In this document: positions 18,091 to 25,783 of the stretch, in pieces
Layout: each line of letters opens with the position of its first letter
Position numbering within the stretch: the stretch's first letter is position 1
Source of the DNA: Chitinophagaceae bacterium
GTDB lineage: Bacteria > Bacteroidota > Bacteroidia > Chitinophagales > Chitinophagaceae
Direction of reading: 5' to 3'
Length of the DNA: 64,000 nt
Assembly: GCA_027489035.1 (NCBI GenBank)
Contig: JAIYAN010000010.1
Span: 62,001-126,000 of the forward strand
Translations under genes and position numbers: made by a program
Notes under the pieces: generated by a model
The model's input: only the letters and a program-made list of their open reading frames with translations
Told to the model about the DNA's origin: nothing
The model's database searches: none

Positions 18091-18371
18091 TAAACGATCG
18101 CCAAAATATCTGATTCTCTCATAATCAAATAATCTGCACCTTCTACAGAAATCTCGGTTCCTGCATATTTTCCATAAAGAACAGTATCACCTGCTTTTAC
18201 AGTTACAGGTTCATCTTTTTTACCAGGACCAGCTGCAATTACAATACCTTTTTGTGGTTTTTCTTTAGCTGTGTCTGGAATAATAATTCCTCCAGCAGTT
18301 TTTTCTTCTGCCGCTGCTGGTTTTACAATTACTCGATCATGCAATGGAGTAATGTTTAACTTTTTTGCCAT
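18090..18371 (-). CDS. groES: Co-chaperonin GroES (10 kDa)
   Basis: A 93-residue GroES, the normal length. It has [36 protein letters not shown] (the mobile loop that docks on GroEL, residues about 15-35), [18 protein letters not shown], and the C-terminal [10 protein letters not shown]. It forms the heptameric lid of the GroEL chamber. First gene of the groESL operon, with its own promoter and a palindromic candidate operator upstream. Confidence 0.98.
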   Translation of the reverse strand: MAKKLNITPLHDRVIVKPAAAEEKTAGGIIIPDTAKEKPQKGIVIAAGPGKKDEPVTVKAGDTVLYGKYAGTEISVEGADYLIMRESDILAIV

Positions 18372-18416
18372 AGTTCTATTTTTTGTGTTTTTTAAAATTT
18401 AATTTATATAATCCTG

Positions 18417-18472
18417 CAAATGTAGGCGAATATTATACCAAACATACCAATTGGAATTGTTGGCATAATATT
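18417..18472 (-). promoter_or_regulatory. groESL promoter with 44-bp near-palindrome (candidate operator)
   Basis: On the minus strand TACATTTG (18417-18424) is an exact -7 box, 46 bp before the groES start. Directly upstream, 18429-18472 is an imperfect palindrome centred on CCAATTGG at 18447-18454: its two 22-base halves match at 18 positions, including outer arms AATATTATrCCAA. It covers the -33 region, the place for a repressor or activator. It is not the CIRCE element of HrcA (TTAGCACTC-N9-GAGTGCTAA). The protein that binds it is unknown. Confidence 0.55.
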
Positions 18473-18637
18473 AACAAGTATGTCAGCAAGAAACCCATCA
18501 AATGCGACATTTTTTCATTTTTTATAATAGAAAACAAGGTTTCAAACAAAGCATTTTTGTAAAACAGCATCTAATTTAAAAAAAGAAATATGCTAAAACG
18601 ATTCAAATTGAATGCAAGGTTTGAACGGATAATCCCT

Positions 18638-18645
18638 TAAATTTG
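18638..18645 (+). promoter_or_regulatory. -7 promoter element of the nusB operon
   Basis: TAAATTTG matches TAnnTTTG and ends 23 bp before the nusB ATG. A TTTG occurs upstream but at a spacing of 14 bp, shorter than usual, so the -33 box is uncertain. The rest of the 297-bp groES-nusB spacer shows nothing further beyond the palindrome. Confidence 0.45.
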
Positions 18646-18668
18646 CAATCCCTACAAAAGGAATAAAG

Positions 18669-19595
18669 ATGATTAGCAGAAGAAATATTCGGGTAAATGT
18701 TATGCAAACGCTTTATGCAATTGATAACATCAACAATGAAATGGGGCAGCCTGAGCGTCTTAAATTACTCCGTAATAAAATTAATGACTCTCAAAACTTA
18801 TTGGCATATCTGATATTTTTCGTTACTGAAATTGCACGTTTTGCAGAAACAGATGCGCATCAAAAAGCAAGTAAACATTTACCTACAGCACAGGACTTAA
18901 ACATCAATACGAAAATTTCTGGCAATGAATTGGTTTGGAAAACAATAGAAAATAAATACTTTATACAAGTTGTAAAGAATTATAAATTCGAACATTTACT
19001 GAATCAGGATTTATTAAAAAAAATGTATAACAAATTGGTTGTTTCAGACGAATATGCCGAATACATTGAATTACAAGCTAGAGACAAAAAATCTGAAAAG
19101 AAAATCCTTGAGTATATTTTAAATCAGTTGTTATTACCCAATGAAGATTTCATACAACATATTGAAGAACTTTTTATCAATTGGGACGACGATGGCGAAT
19201 TGATGCAAACCTTGGTTATGAACTATTTCAACAAACCGAATGATTTCAATTTCACAAACATTTTAAGTGATGAAAAAAGAAAGTTTTCTGAAGACCTTTT
19301 GGAAACAGTTATTGATAAGCATGAACATGTAATGGAATTGATTAAACCCAAATTAAAAAACTGGGATGCAGATAGAATTGCCTCTTTGGATTTAATTATT
19401 TTACAAATGGGTGTTTGTGAATTTTTATTTTTCGAAACCATTCCTACTAAAGTAACCATCAACGAATATATCGATATAGCAAAGGCATATAGTACGGTTC
19501 AAAGTGGTCAATTTGTAAATGGATTATTGGATAACATTCACAAAGAGCTCACGGCTGAAAATAAAATTGTCAAAAAAAATCATAAACAAAACTAA
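18669..19595 (+). CDS. nusB: Transcription antitermination protein NusB (long Bacteroidota form)
   Basis: A 308-residue NusB, about twice the length of the E. coli protein. The N-terminal RRNIRVNVMQTLYAID and the C-terminal core (NWDADRIASLDLIILQMGVCEFLF, VTINEYIDIAKAYSTVQSGQFVNGLLD) are classical. Between them lies a helical insertion of roughly 150 residues typical of this phylum. NusB with NusE (S10) forms the antitermination complex on rRNA boxA. It begins a unit with DUF1573, yajC and coaE; the gap to the next gene is only 9 bp. Confidence 0.92.
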   Translation: MISRRNIRVNVMQTLYAIDNINNEMGQPERLKLLRNKINDSQNLLAYLIFFVTEIARFAETDAHQKASKHLPTAQDLNINTKISGNELVWKTIENKYFIQVVKNYKFEHLLNQDLLKKMYNKLVVSDEYAEYIELQARDKKSEKKILEYILNQLLLPNEDFIQHIEELFINWDDDGELMQTLVMNYFNKPNDFNFTNILSDEKRKFSEDLLETVIDKHEHVMELIKPKLKNWDADRIASLDLIILQMGVCEFLFFETIPTKVTINEYIDIAKAYSTVQSGQFVNGLLDNIHKELTAENKIVKKNHKQN

Positions 19596-19604
19596 TTGTA
19601 GAAA

Positions 19605-20048
19605 ATGAAAAATTTATTTTTTTTAATTATTGCTTGTGGCGTTTTAATGTATAGTTGCGACATTAGAAAACAAGACAAAAAAGCTAATTCAACTGCGGTT
19701 TCAAAACAAACAATAACCGACCCAACCACTGTAGAAATCATTGATTCGGTTTATGATTTTGGCACAATCAATGAAGGCGATATTATTGAGTTCAGTTTTC
19801 GATTTAAAAATACGGGCAACAAACCTTTAGAGGTTTCAGATGCAAAGGCTAGTTGTGGCTGCACCGTACCAGAAAAACCAACAGCACCAATCAATCCAGG
19901 AGAAATGGGATTTATTAAAGTTAAATTCAATAGTGATAGAAAACCTGGCGAAGCACACAAATCAATTACGGTAACATCAAACGCAATGCCCGAATTTCCT
20001 GAATTGTATTTAAAAGGAACGGTAATTGGAAAAAAAGAAACAAATTAA
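19605..20048 (+). CDS. DUF1573 lipoprotein
   Basis: A 147-residue lipoprotein with signal MKNLFFLIIACGVLMYSC (lipobox LMYSC). The mature part is a DUF1573 Ig-like domain: DFGTINEGDIIEFSFRFKNTG, then ASCGCTVPEKPTAPINPGE, the CGCT motif that marks the family, and KSITVTSNAMPE. The fold is related to ASH/MSP beta-sandwich domains; its function is not established. It lies in the conserved nusB-DUF1573-yajC order, separated from yajC by 18 bp, which suggests a role at the envelope or with secretion. Confidence 0.88.
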   Translation: MKNLFFLIIACGVLMYSCDIRKQDKKANSTAVSKQTITDPTTVEIIDSVYDFGTINEGDIIEFSFRFKNTGNKPLEVSDAKASCGCTVPEKPTAPINPGEMGFIKVKFNSDRKPGEAHKSITVTSNAMPEFPELYLKGTVIGKKETN

Positions 20049-20066
20049 ATTTTAAAAATAAAACAC

Positions 20067-20387
20067 ATGGAATTATTACAAGCAGCTCCAGGCGGAGGGA
20101 TGTCAAATTTGATTATTATGGGTGCCATGATTTTGGTATTTTGGCTTTTCATGATTAGACCTCAAGCAAAAAAAGCAAAAGAACAAAAGAAATTTATCAA
20201 CGACTTGCAAAAAGGCGACAAAATTGTAACCATTGCAGGTATTCATGGTACAATCAACAAAGTAAATGAAGATGGTACTTTGAGTTTAGAAGTTAGTCCA
20301 GGTAGTTATCTTAAGATCGAAAAAAGTGCTTTAAGCATGGAATGGACAGCCAACATCAACAAAATTGCAACAGAAGTAAAAAAATAA
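20067..20387 (+). CDS. yajC: Preprotein translocase subunit YajC
   Basis: A 106-residue single-pass membrane protein: the helix IIMGAMILVFWLFMIRPQAKKAKEQKKF is diagnostic, followed by LQKGDKIVTIAGIHGTINKV, the small soluble beta domain. YajC associates with SecDF and SecYEG at the inner membrane; the secDF fusion gene lies 2 kb away on the same strand but in a separate unit. The ATG at 20067 gives the normal N-terminus. Confidence 0.95.
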   Translation: MELLQAAPGGGMSNLIIMGAMILVFWLFMIRPQAKKAKEQKKFINDLQKGDKIVTIAGIHGTINKVNEDGTLSLEVSPGSYLKIEKSALSMEWTANINKIATEVKK

Positions 20388-20397
20388 TCTTCCTGAG

Positions 20398-20435
20398 TGT
20401 AAGGTTAATCGTCGATTAGCCTTACACCAATTTTT
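20398..20435 (+). terminator. Hairpin between yajC and coaE
   Basis: TGTAAGGTTAATC (20398-20410) pairs fully, with one G-T, with GATTAGCCTTACA (20414-20426) around a 3-base loop. A short T-run (TTTTT) follows four bases later. It is probably a terminator or partial attenuator before coaE, whose ATG is 30 bp downstream. Confidence 0.55.
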
Positions 20436-20455
20436 ACAACTCAAATGCCAATCAA

Positions 20456-21040
20456 ATGCTTAAAATTGGACTCACTGGTGGCATTGGAAGCGGTAAATCT
20501 ACAGTAGCCGCTATATTTGAAGTATTGGATATTCCTGTTTACTATGCAGATAATGTTGCCAAACAATTGATGCAAGAAGACGAGTCGTTAATTAATTCCA
20601 TCAAACTAAATTTTGGCGAGAATTGCTATGAAGCCGGTAAATTAAACCGGGCTTATTTATCTTCTATCGTTTTTAATGATAAAAGTAAACTTGAACTATT
20701 GAACAGCATTGTGCATCCTGCAACTATTGCACATGCCGAAAACTGGATGTGCATTCAAACTGCCCCCTACTGCATCAAAGAAGCCGCTTTAATATTTGAA
20801 AGTAATTCCAACAAAAAATTAGACTTTGTAATCGGTGTTCATTCGCCTGAAAATTTGAGAATCAATCGGATAATGTCAAGGGACCAAATTTCTGAAAGCG
20901 AGATAAAAGCAAGGATTGATGCACAAATGAGCGAAGCTGAAAAAATGACTAAATGCGATTTTGTAATAAACAACGATGAAATCGAATTGCTAATTCCGCA
21001 AGTAGTTTCCATGCACAAAAAGCTTATTAATTCAAAATAA
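20456..21040 (+). CDS. coaE: Dephospho-CoA kinase
   Basis: A 194-residue P-loop kinase: IGLTGGIGSGKSTVAAIF at the N-terminus (Walker A), then IPVYYADNVAKQLM and the lid region with RINRIMSRDQISESEIKARIDAQ. It phosphorylates the 3' hydroxyl of dephospho-CoA, the last step of coenzyme A synthesis. Length and motifs are normal. It is probably cotranscribed with nusB-DUF1573-yajC by readthrough of the hairpin, and converges on the aminotransferase gene one base further on. Confidence 0.95.
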   Translation: MLKIGLTGGIGSGKSTVAAIFEVLDIPVYYADNVAKQLMQEDESLINSIKLNFGENCYEAGKLNRAYLSSIVFNDKSKLELLNSIVHPATIAHAENWMCIQTAPYCIKEAALIFESNSNKKLDFVIGVHSPENLRINRIMSRDQISESEIKARIDAQMSEAEKMTKCDFVINNDEIELLIPQVVSMHKKLINSK

Positions 21041-21041
21041 A

Positions 21042-22235
21042 TTAGCTTAATTCCGAAAGCGCTATTCTTAATTTAGAAAACCCTTTTTCAATATTTTCAA
21101 TACTGTTTGCAAATGACAATCTTATGCAATTAGGCGCACCAAATGCAGCACCAGTAACGGTTGAAACATGTGCTACATTGAGCAAATACATACATAAATC
21201 ATCCGCATTATTTATCAAATCACCATTTTTGGTTTTTTTTCCGAAATAGAAAGACACATCTGGGAAAACATAAAATGCACCCGGTGGCATCATATATTTT
21301 ATATTGGGAATTTCATTTAGAAAATTCATCACTTTTTCCCTTCTATTTCTAAATGCATCAAGCATATCCATTGTAGGTTTCAAATCGCTCAATAATGCCG
21401 TAATGGCCGCCCTTTGTGCGATTGAATTTGTTGCGCTGGTAAACTGACCTTGTATTTTATCGCAAGCTTTTGCAATTTCCAATGGCGCTGCTAAATACCC
21501 TACTCTCCAACCAGTCATAGCATAACCTTTACTTAATCCATTTATTACAATTGTTCTGTCTTTTACAGATTCAAATTGAGCAATACTTTCATGTACACCA
21601 ACATAATTTATATACTCATAAATCTCATCACTCATGATATAGATTTCGGGGTGTTTTTCAAAAACATTCACCAAAGATGCCAATTCACTTTTAGTATAAA
21701 TAGCCCCCGTTGGATTACAAGGTGAAGAAAACATGAATAATTTTGTTTTTGAACTGATGTTTTCTGCTAATTCTTTGGCTGTGATTTTATAGCCGTTTTC
21801 TAAACTAGTTTTTACAAGAATAGGCTTACCTCCTGCTAGTTTTACAATTTCACTATATGTAACCCAATAAGGCGTTGGAATAATTACTTCATCATCTTTA
21901 TCTACTAAAGCCAAAACAAGATTTGCAATACATTGTTTTGCACCGGTGCTTACAACAATTTGTTCAGGTGTAAAATGCAGTCCATTGTCTCTTAATAATT
22001 TCGTACAAACAGCTTCCCTTAAATCCAAATAACCGGCAACTGGTGTGTAATGGCTATAGTTGTCATCAATGGCTTTTTTGGCAGCGTCTTTAATATGTTG
22101 AGGAGTATCAAAATCTGGCTCGCCCAAACTTAAATCGGTGATATCAAAACCTTGAGCCCTTAAAGCCCTACCCATTTTAGCCATTTTCAATGTTTCGGGT
22201 TCTTTAAATCGATCAAGAAGTGAAGAAAAATGCAT
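21042..22235 (-). CDS. Pyridoxal-phosphate aminotransferase, class I (aspartate-type)
   Basis: A 397-residue fold-type I aminotransferase. It has SLGEPDFDTPQHIKDA, SPCNPTGAIYT (PLP-contacting Asn), YIMSDEIYEYINY (Asp-x-x-Tyr), NGLSKGYAMTGWRVGY (Schiff-base Lys in SKGYAMTGWR) and a C-terminal RLSFANS with the substrate carboxylate Arg. This pattern is the AspC/subgroup Ib branch, so aspartate or a related amino acid is the likely donor. The ATG at 22235 is preferred over a TTG two codons upstream. Monocistronic. Confidence 0.9.
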   Translation of the reverse strand: MHFSSLLDRFKEPETLKMAKMGRALRAQGFDITDLSLGEPDFDTPQHIKDAAKKAIDDNYSHYTPVAGYLDLREAVCTKLLRDNGLHFTPEQIVVSTGAKQCIANLVLALVDKDDEVIIPTPYWVTYSEIVKLAGGKPILVKTSLENGYKITAKELAENISSKTKLFMFSSPCNPTGAIYTKSELASLVNVFEKHPEIYIMSDEIYEYINYVGVHESIAQFESVKDRTIVINGLSKGYAMTGWRVGYLAAPLEIAKACDKIQGQFTSATNSIAQRAAITALLSDLKPTMDMLDAFRNRREKVMNFLNEIPNIKYMMPPGAFYVFPDVSFYFGKKTKNGDLINNADDLCMYLLNVAHVSTVTGAAFGAPNCIRLSFANSIENIEKGFSKLRIALSELS

Positions 22236-22468
22236 AAGCAAAAATGATGTTTAATTGTTTTGGTTCAAAACCCATTTTTTAGAAAATATTAAATTTAGCA
22301 AGTCCAATTTGAACCTTTGGAAATAATTTCTGAAAATAAAATCAAATTTATAGAAATTTTTAAAGAACATCCTTATTTTTTGCAGTTCAATTTTTACATT
22401 TTTTAGTACGATTGGTTTTATTTAGTCATATTAGCTTAAAAACCATAAAAATTAAAACGATACTTCAC

Positions 22469-22499
22469 TTTTAATAAAAATCTTTTTCCCCTATATTTG
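22469..22499 (+). promoter_or_regulatory. secDF promoter
   Basis: TATATTTG at 22492-22499 is an exact -7 box, and TTTT at 22469-22472 is an imperfect -33 box 19 bp upstream. Initiation near 22503 leaves a leader of about 130 nt. Confidence 0.6.
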
Positions 22500-22564
22500 C
22501 ACACCTAAGTTAATTTAGGGATTATTGTAAATAACGACACCTTTAATCAACATTTTAAAGATTA

Positions 22565-22597
22565 AATCCTTTTTAGTTTAAAAGGATTGTTTTTTTT
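22565..22597 (+). terminator. Terminator-like hairpin within the secDF leader
   Basis: AATCCTTTT (22565-22573), loop TAGTTT, AAAAGGATT (22580-22588), then G and eight T. This is a textbook intrinsic terminator 35 bp before the secDF ATG and downstream of the only good promoter. Either it attenuates secDF or it ends a small RNA of about 95 nt. Confidence 0.6.
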
Positions 22598-22631
22598 AAT
22601 GTTTTTTATTCGTGAAATAAAAAAAACAAAC

Positions 22632-25589
22632 ATGAAACTGAAAGGGTTAGTATGGTTTTTCACCATCGCATTAGTGGTTATCTCTCTTTGGGAACTTTCT
22701 TACACATTTGCTGTACGCAATTATGAAAGTACTGTAAAGGCACAAGCTGAAAAATTAGTAAAAAAGCAATCAAAAGGATTGTCGCCAGAGGAAAGAGAAG
22801 CTTTGGTAAAAATAAAAACGCAAAAGATTTTAGATAGTACAAAAGATAAAGAAATTTACTTAGGCGCTACTTACCAAAAATGTAAAGAAAACGAGTTGAA
22901 TCTTGGTTTGGATTTACAAGGTGGTATGAGTGTAACAATGGATGTTAGCTTGGAAGGCATGATTAAATCGTTGAGCAACAACCCTAAAGATCCTCAATTA
23001 TTAAATGCATTAAGAACTGCAACAGCTCAGAAAGCTAGTAGTGAAGCTGATTACATCACTTTATTCAGCGATGCTTTTATCAAACAAAACGGAAACGGAA
23101 AATTATCTGCTTTATTTGCAGGTCCTGGTAAAGAAGTAAAAATTGATGATAATGACGAAGCTGTTATCACAAAAATCAGAACAATTGGAAAAGGCGCTAT
23201 CAACCAAACTTACAAAATCTTGGTTAAGCGTATCGACAAATTTGGTGTAGCTCAACCTAATATCAACTTGGATGAAAACAAAGGTGTAATCAACGTAGAA
23301 TTAGCAGGTGTAAATGATCCAGCTAGAGTAAGAAAATTCTTACAATCTTCTGCAAACCTTCAGTTCTGGGAAGTTTATCAAATAGATGAAATTGCGAACT
23401 CATTAAAATTAGCAGATGATAATTTAAAAAACTATCTGAATGGTGTTGTTGCTGGAGATACAGCAAAAGCAAAAGATACAACCTTAGCTAAAAAGAATTT
23501 AAATCCTTTCTTCACTGTTATTAACCCAATTGATGTACAAACAGATAATAACGGAAAACGTTTTTATTCTCCGTCAATTGGTAATGTAGCTTTAAAAGAT
23601 ACTGGTTTGTTTTTCAGTTACATGAATAACGATGCAGTGAAAAATGCACTTCCTTCAAACTTAAAATTCTTATTTGGAATTGAAGAAAAATCTACAAAAG
23701 GAAACATTCGTTATTTCCCTTTATATGCAGTTAAAACAATAGTAGGTAGCGAAAAAGCGCCATTAGAAGGTGATGGCGTAGAAGAAGCTCACCAAGATTT
23801 TGATGAAATGGGAAAACCAGCCATCAAAATGACTATGACAAATTCTGGAAGCAAAGTATGGGCTAGATTGACAGGAAAAAATGTTGGTCGTCCAATTGCT
23901 ATCGCTTTAGACAATATCGTTTATAGCGCGCCAAATGTAAATGGAGCTATTGAAGGTGGAAATTCTGAAATCTCAGGAAAATTCACTGTTGAAGAAGCTC
24001 AAGATTTAGCGAACATTTTAAAGTCGGGTAAATTAGATGCGCCAGCTAAAATTGTTGCAGAACAAGTAGTTGGACCAACGCTAGGTAAAGAAGCGGTAAA
24101 TGGCGGTATCATGTCGTTCTTTATTGCATTTGGAATTATATTCTTATTGATGTTGGTTTACTACAACACAGGTGGATGGGTGGCTAATGTGGCGCTTATT
24201 TTCAACTTGTTATTTACAATTGGGGTATTGGCATCATTAGGATTCACGTTAACAGCTGCTGGTATAGCTGGTTTGGTTTTAACCATCGGTTTAGCGGTAG
24301 ATACAAACGTAATTATTTTTGAAAGAATTAAAGAAGAACTTACCAAAGGCAAATCTTATGAAGAATCAGTAAACGAAGGTTACAAGCGTTCTTTGGCACC
24401 AGTAATTGATGCGCACGTTACTTCTTTACTTACAGCTATCATTTTAGCAATATTCGGCTTAGGCCCTGTATTGGGTTTTGCTACAACACAAATCATTGGT
24501 ATTCTTTTATCGTTATTCTGCGGAATCTTAGTATCTAGATTATTTACAGAAATCTGGACAAACAAACAACGTCATTTCAACTACTTTACTGGGCTTTCAA
24601 AAAGAGTATTCAAACACGCTAACTATAAATTTATTGAATTTAGAAAAGTGGCTTACGTAATTTCTGCAATAGTATTATTAGCAGGTGTTGCTTCTTTCTT
24701 TGTAGGTTTCCACCAAGGTGTAGAATTTAAAGGAGGTAGAAGTTATACAATCGCTTTTGATCAAAAAGTAGATGCGGATAAATTCAGAGATGACTTGAAA
24801 AAAGAATTGGATGGTGACAACATCACTTTAAAAACAGTTGGAGAAGATGGCAAACACATCAACATTACAACTGCTTATTTAAAAGGGCAAGACAATGCGG
24901 ATAGTGCGGTACAATCAAGAATAATGATGGGATTGAAATCTGTATTACCTGCTAACACTACTTATAATTCATTTGTATCAAACAACATTCAAAGTTCAAC
25001 AACAGTACAACCAAGTATATCTGATGATTTGAAAAGAGGTGCGATTAAAGCAACTATTTTTGCGATGTTGATTATCTTCTTATACATCTTCATGCGTTTC
25101 CGCGATTGGAGATACTCTGCAGGAACAATTCTTACTTTGTTGCATGACGTATTGGTAACTTTAGCGGTATTCGCATTCTTTAAAGATATCGTTCCTTTCC
25201 CATTAGAAATTGATCAGCATTTCATTGCGGCAATTTTAACAGTGATTGGTTTCTCGATGAATGATACGGTAATTGTATTTGATAGAATTCGTGAATACAG
25301 TAGAGATATGAAAGGCGAAAGCAAAACTGTAATCATCAATAAAGCCATTAATGATACGTTAAGTCGTACAGTAATGACTTCATTAACCGTATTCTTAACC
25401 ATCTTGGTTCTATTCATTTTTGGTGGGGAAGTAACAAGAGGATTCGCTTTTGCGATGTTAATCGGTGTAATTACTGGAACATATTCTTCAATATTTGTAG
25501 GAGCTCCAGTATTGGTTGATTTTGCAAAAGACAAACCATTAGGTGCTGCAAAAGAAGAAAGAGAAAGAGTTAAAGCGCCTGAGCTTTAA
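22632..25589 (+). CDS. secDF: Protein translocase SecD-SecF fusion
   Basis: A 985-residue fusion of SecD and SecF, as is standard in the phylum. The SecD half has an N-terminal helix (LVWFFTIALVVISLW), a periplasmic part with LGLDLQGGMSVTMDVSLE, and six-helix RND core with GLAVDTNVIIFERIKEE. The SecF half begins near residue 665 with GVEFKGGRSYTIAFD and ends with DRIREYSRD and helices. SecDF uses the proton gradient to pull preproteins through SecYEG. The ATG at 22632 opens the first helix; a TTG in the same frame at 22587 would add 15 unlikely residues. A perfect terminator follows. Confidence 0.95.
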   Translation: MKLKGLVWFFTIALVVISLWELSYTFAVRNYESTVKAQAEKLVKKQSKGLSPEEREALVKIKTQKILDSTKDKEIYLGATYQKCKENELNLGLDLQGGMSVTMDVSLEGMIKSLSNNPKDPQLLNALRTATAQKASSEADYITLFSDAFIKQNGNGKLSALFAGPGKEVKIDDNDEAVITKIRTIGKGAINQTYKILVKRIDKFGVAQPNINLDENKGVINVELAGVNDPARVRKFLQSSANLQFWEVYQIDEIANSLKLADDNLKNYLNGVVAGDTAKAKDTTLAKKNLNPFFTVINPIDVQTDNNGKRFYSPSIGNVALKDTGLFFSYMNNDAVKNALPSNLKFLFGIEEKSTKGNIRYFPLYAVKTIVGSEKAPLEGDGVEEAHQDFDEMGKPAIKMTMTNSGSKVWARLTGKNVGRPIAIALDNIVYSAPNVNGAIEGGNSEISGKFTVEEAQDLANILKSGKLDAPAKIVAEQVVGPTLGKEAVNGGIMSFFIAFGIIFLLMLVYYNTGGWVANVALIFNLLFTIGVLASLGFTLTAAGIAGLVLTIGLAVDTNVIIFERIKEELTKGKSYEESVNEGYKRSLAPVIDAHVTSLLTAIILAIFGLGPVLGFATTQIIGILLSLFCGILVSRLFTEIWTNKQRHFNYFTGLSKRVFKHANYKFIEFRKVAYVISAIVLLAGVASFFVGFHQGVEFKGGRSYTIAFDQKVDADKFRDDLKKELDGDNITLKTVGEDGKHINITTAYLKGQDNADSAVQSRIMMGLKSVLPANTTYNSFVSNNIQSSTTVQPSISDDLKRGAIKATIFAMLIIFLYIFMRFRDWRYSAGTILTLLHDVLVTLAVFAFFKDIVPFPLEIDQHFIAAILTVIGFSMNDTVIVFDRIREYSRDMKGESKTVIINKAINDTLSRTVMTSLTVFLTILVLFIFGGEVTRGFAFAMLIGVITGTYSSIFVGAPVLVDFAKDKPLGAAKEERERVKAPEL

Positions 25590-25607
25590 TTAAAAATATA
25601 ATGCACT

Positions 25608-25637
25608 AAAAAAGCCTCTGTTAACAGAGGCTTTTTT
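25608..25637. terminator. Terminator after secDF
   Basis: AAAAAAGCCTCTGTTAACAG pairs on itself as a perfect palindrome with AGAGGCTTTTTTTT following; the stem spans about 25608-25635. A strong bidirectional terminator between convergent secDF and der. Confidence 0.9.
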
Positions 25638-25705
25638 TTATGTAATAAAGTGAAAATTTATTGAATTAATTCTTGATCCTAGATTGTAAATTGCAGATAG
25701 TTCCA

Positions 25706-25750
25706 ACACCAAACACACACCAAACAACAAACGCCAAACACCAAACCGCT
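25706..25750. repeat. CCAAACACCAAAC word repeat near the 3' end of der
   Basis: The plus strand reads ACACCAAACACACACC, AACAACAAACGCC, AACACCAAACCG: tandem CCAAAC/CAAAC words of 5-8 bases. The complement (GGTTTGGTGTTTGG) matches the tracts at 27107-27125 and 57361-57405. Confidence 0.5.
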
Positions 25751-25783
25751 AATCTATTTTTATAATTTTAAATTAAAGAAACC

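Larger units (their letters stand above)
22236..22631. other. Divergent intergenic region and secDF leader
   Basis: About 400 bases. The first 230 (aminotransferase side) show nothing beyond A/T-rich DNA. The secDF side holds a good promoter, a small CCTAA/TTAGG hairpin at 22503-22519 and a terminator-like hairpin, both described separately. No ORF of its own is convincing. Confidence 0.5.

Noticed and set aside
18372-18668. CIRCE/HrcA operator before groES
   Set aside because: Looked for TTAGCACTC-N9-GAGTGCTAA and found no match; a different palindrome is present.
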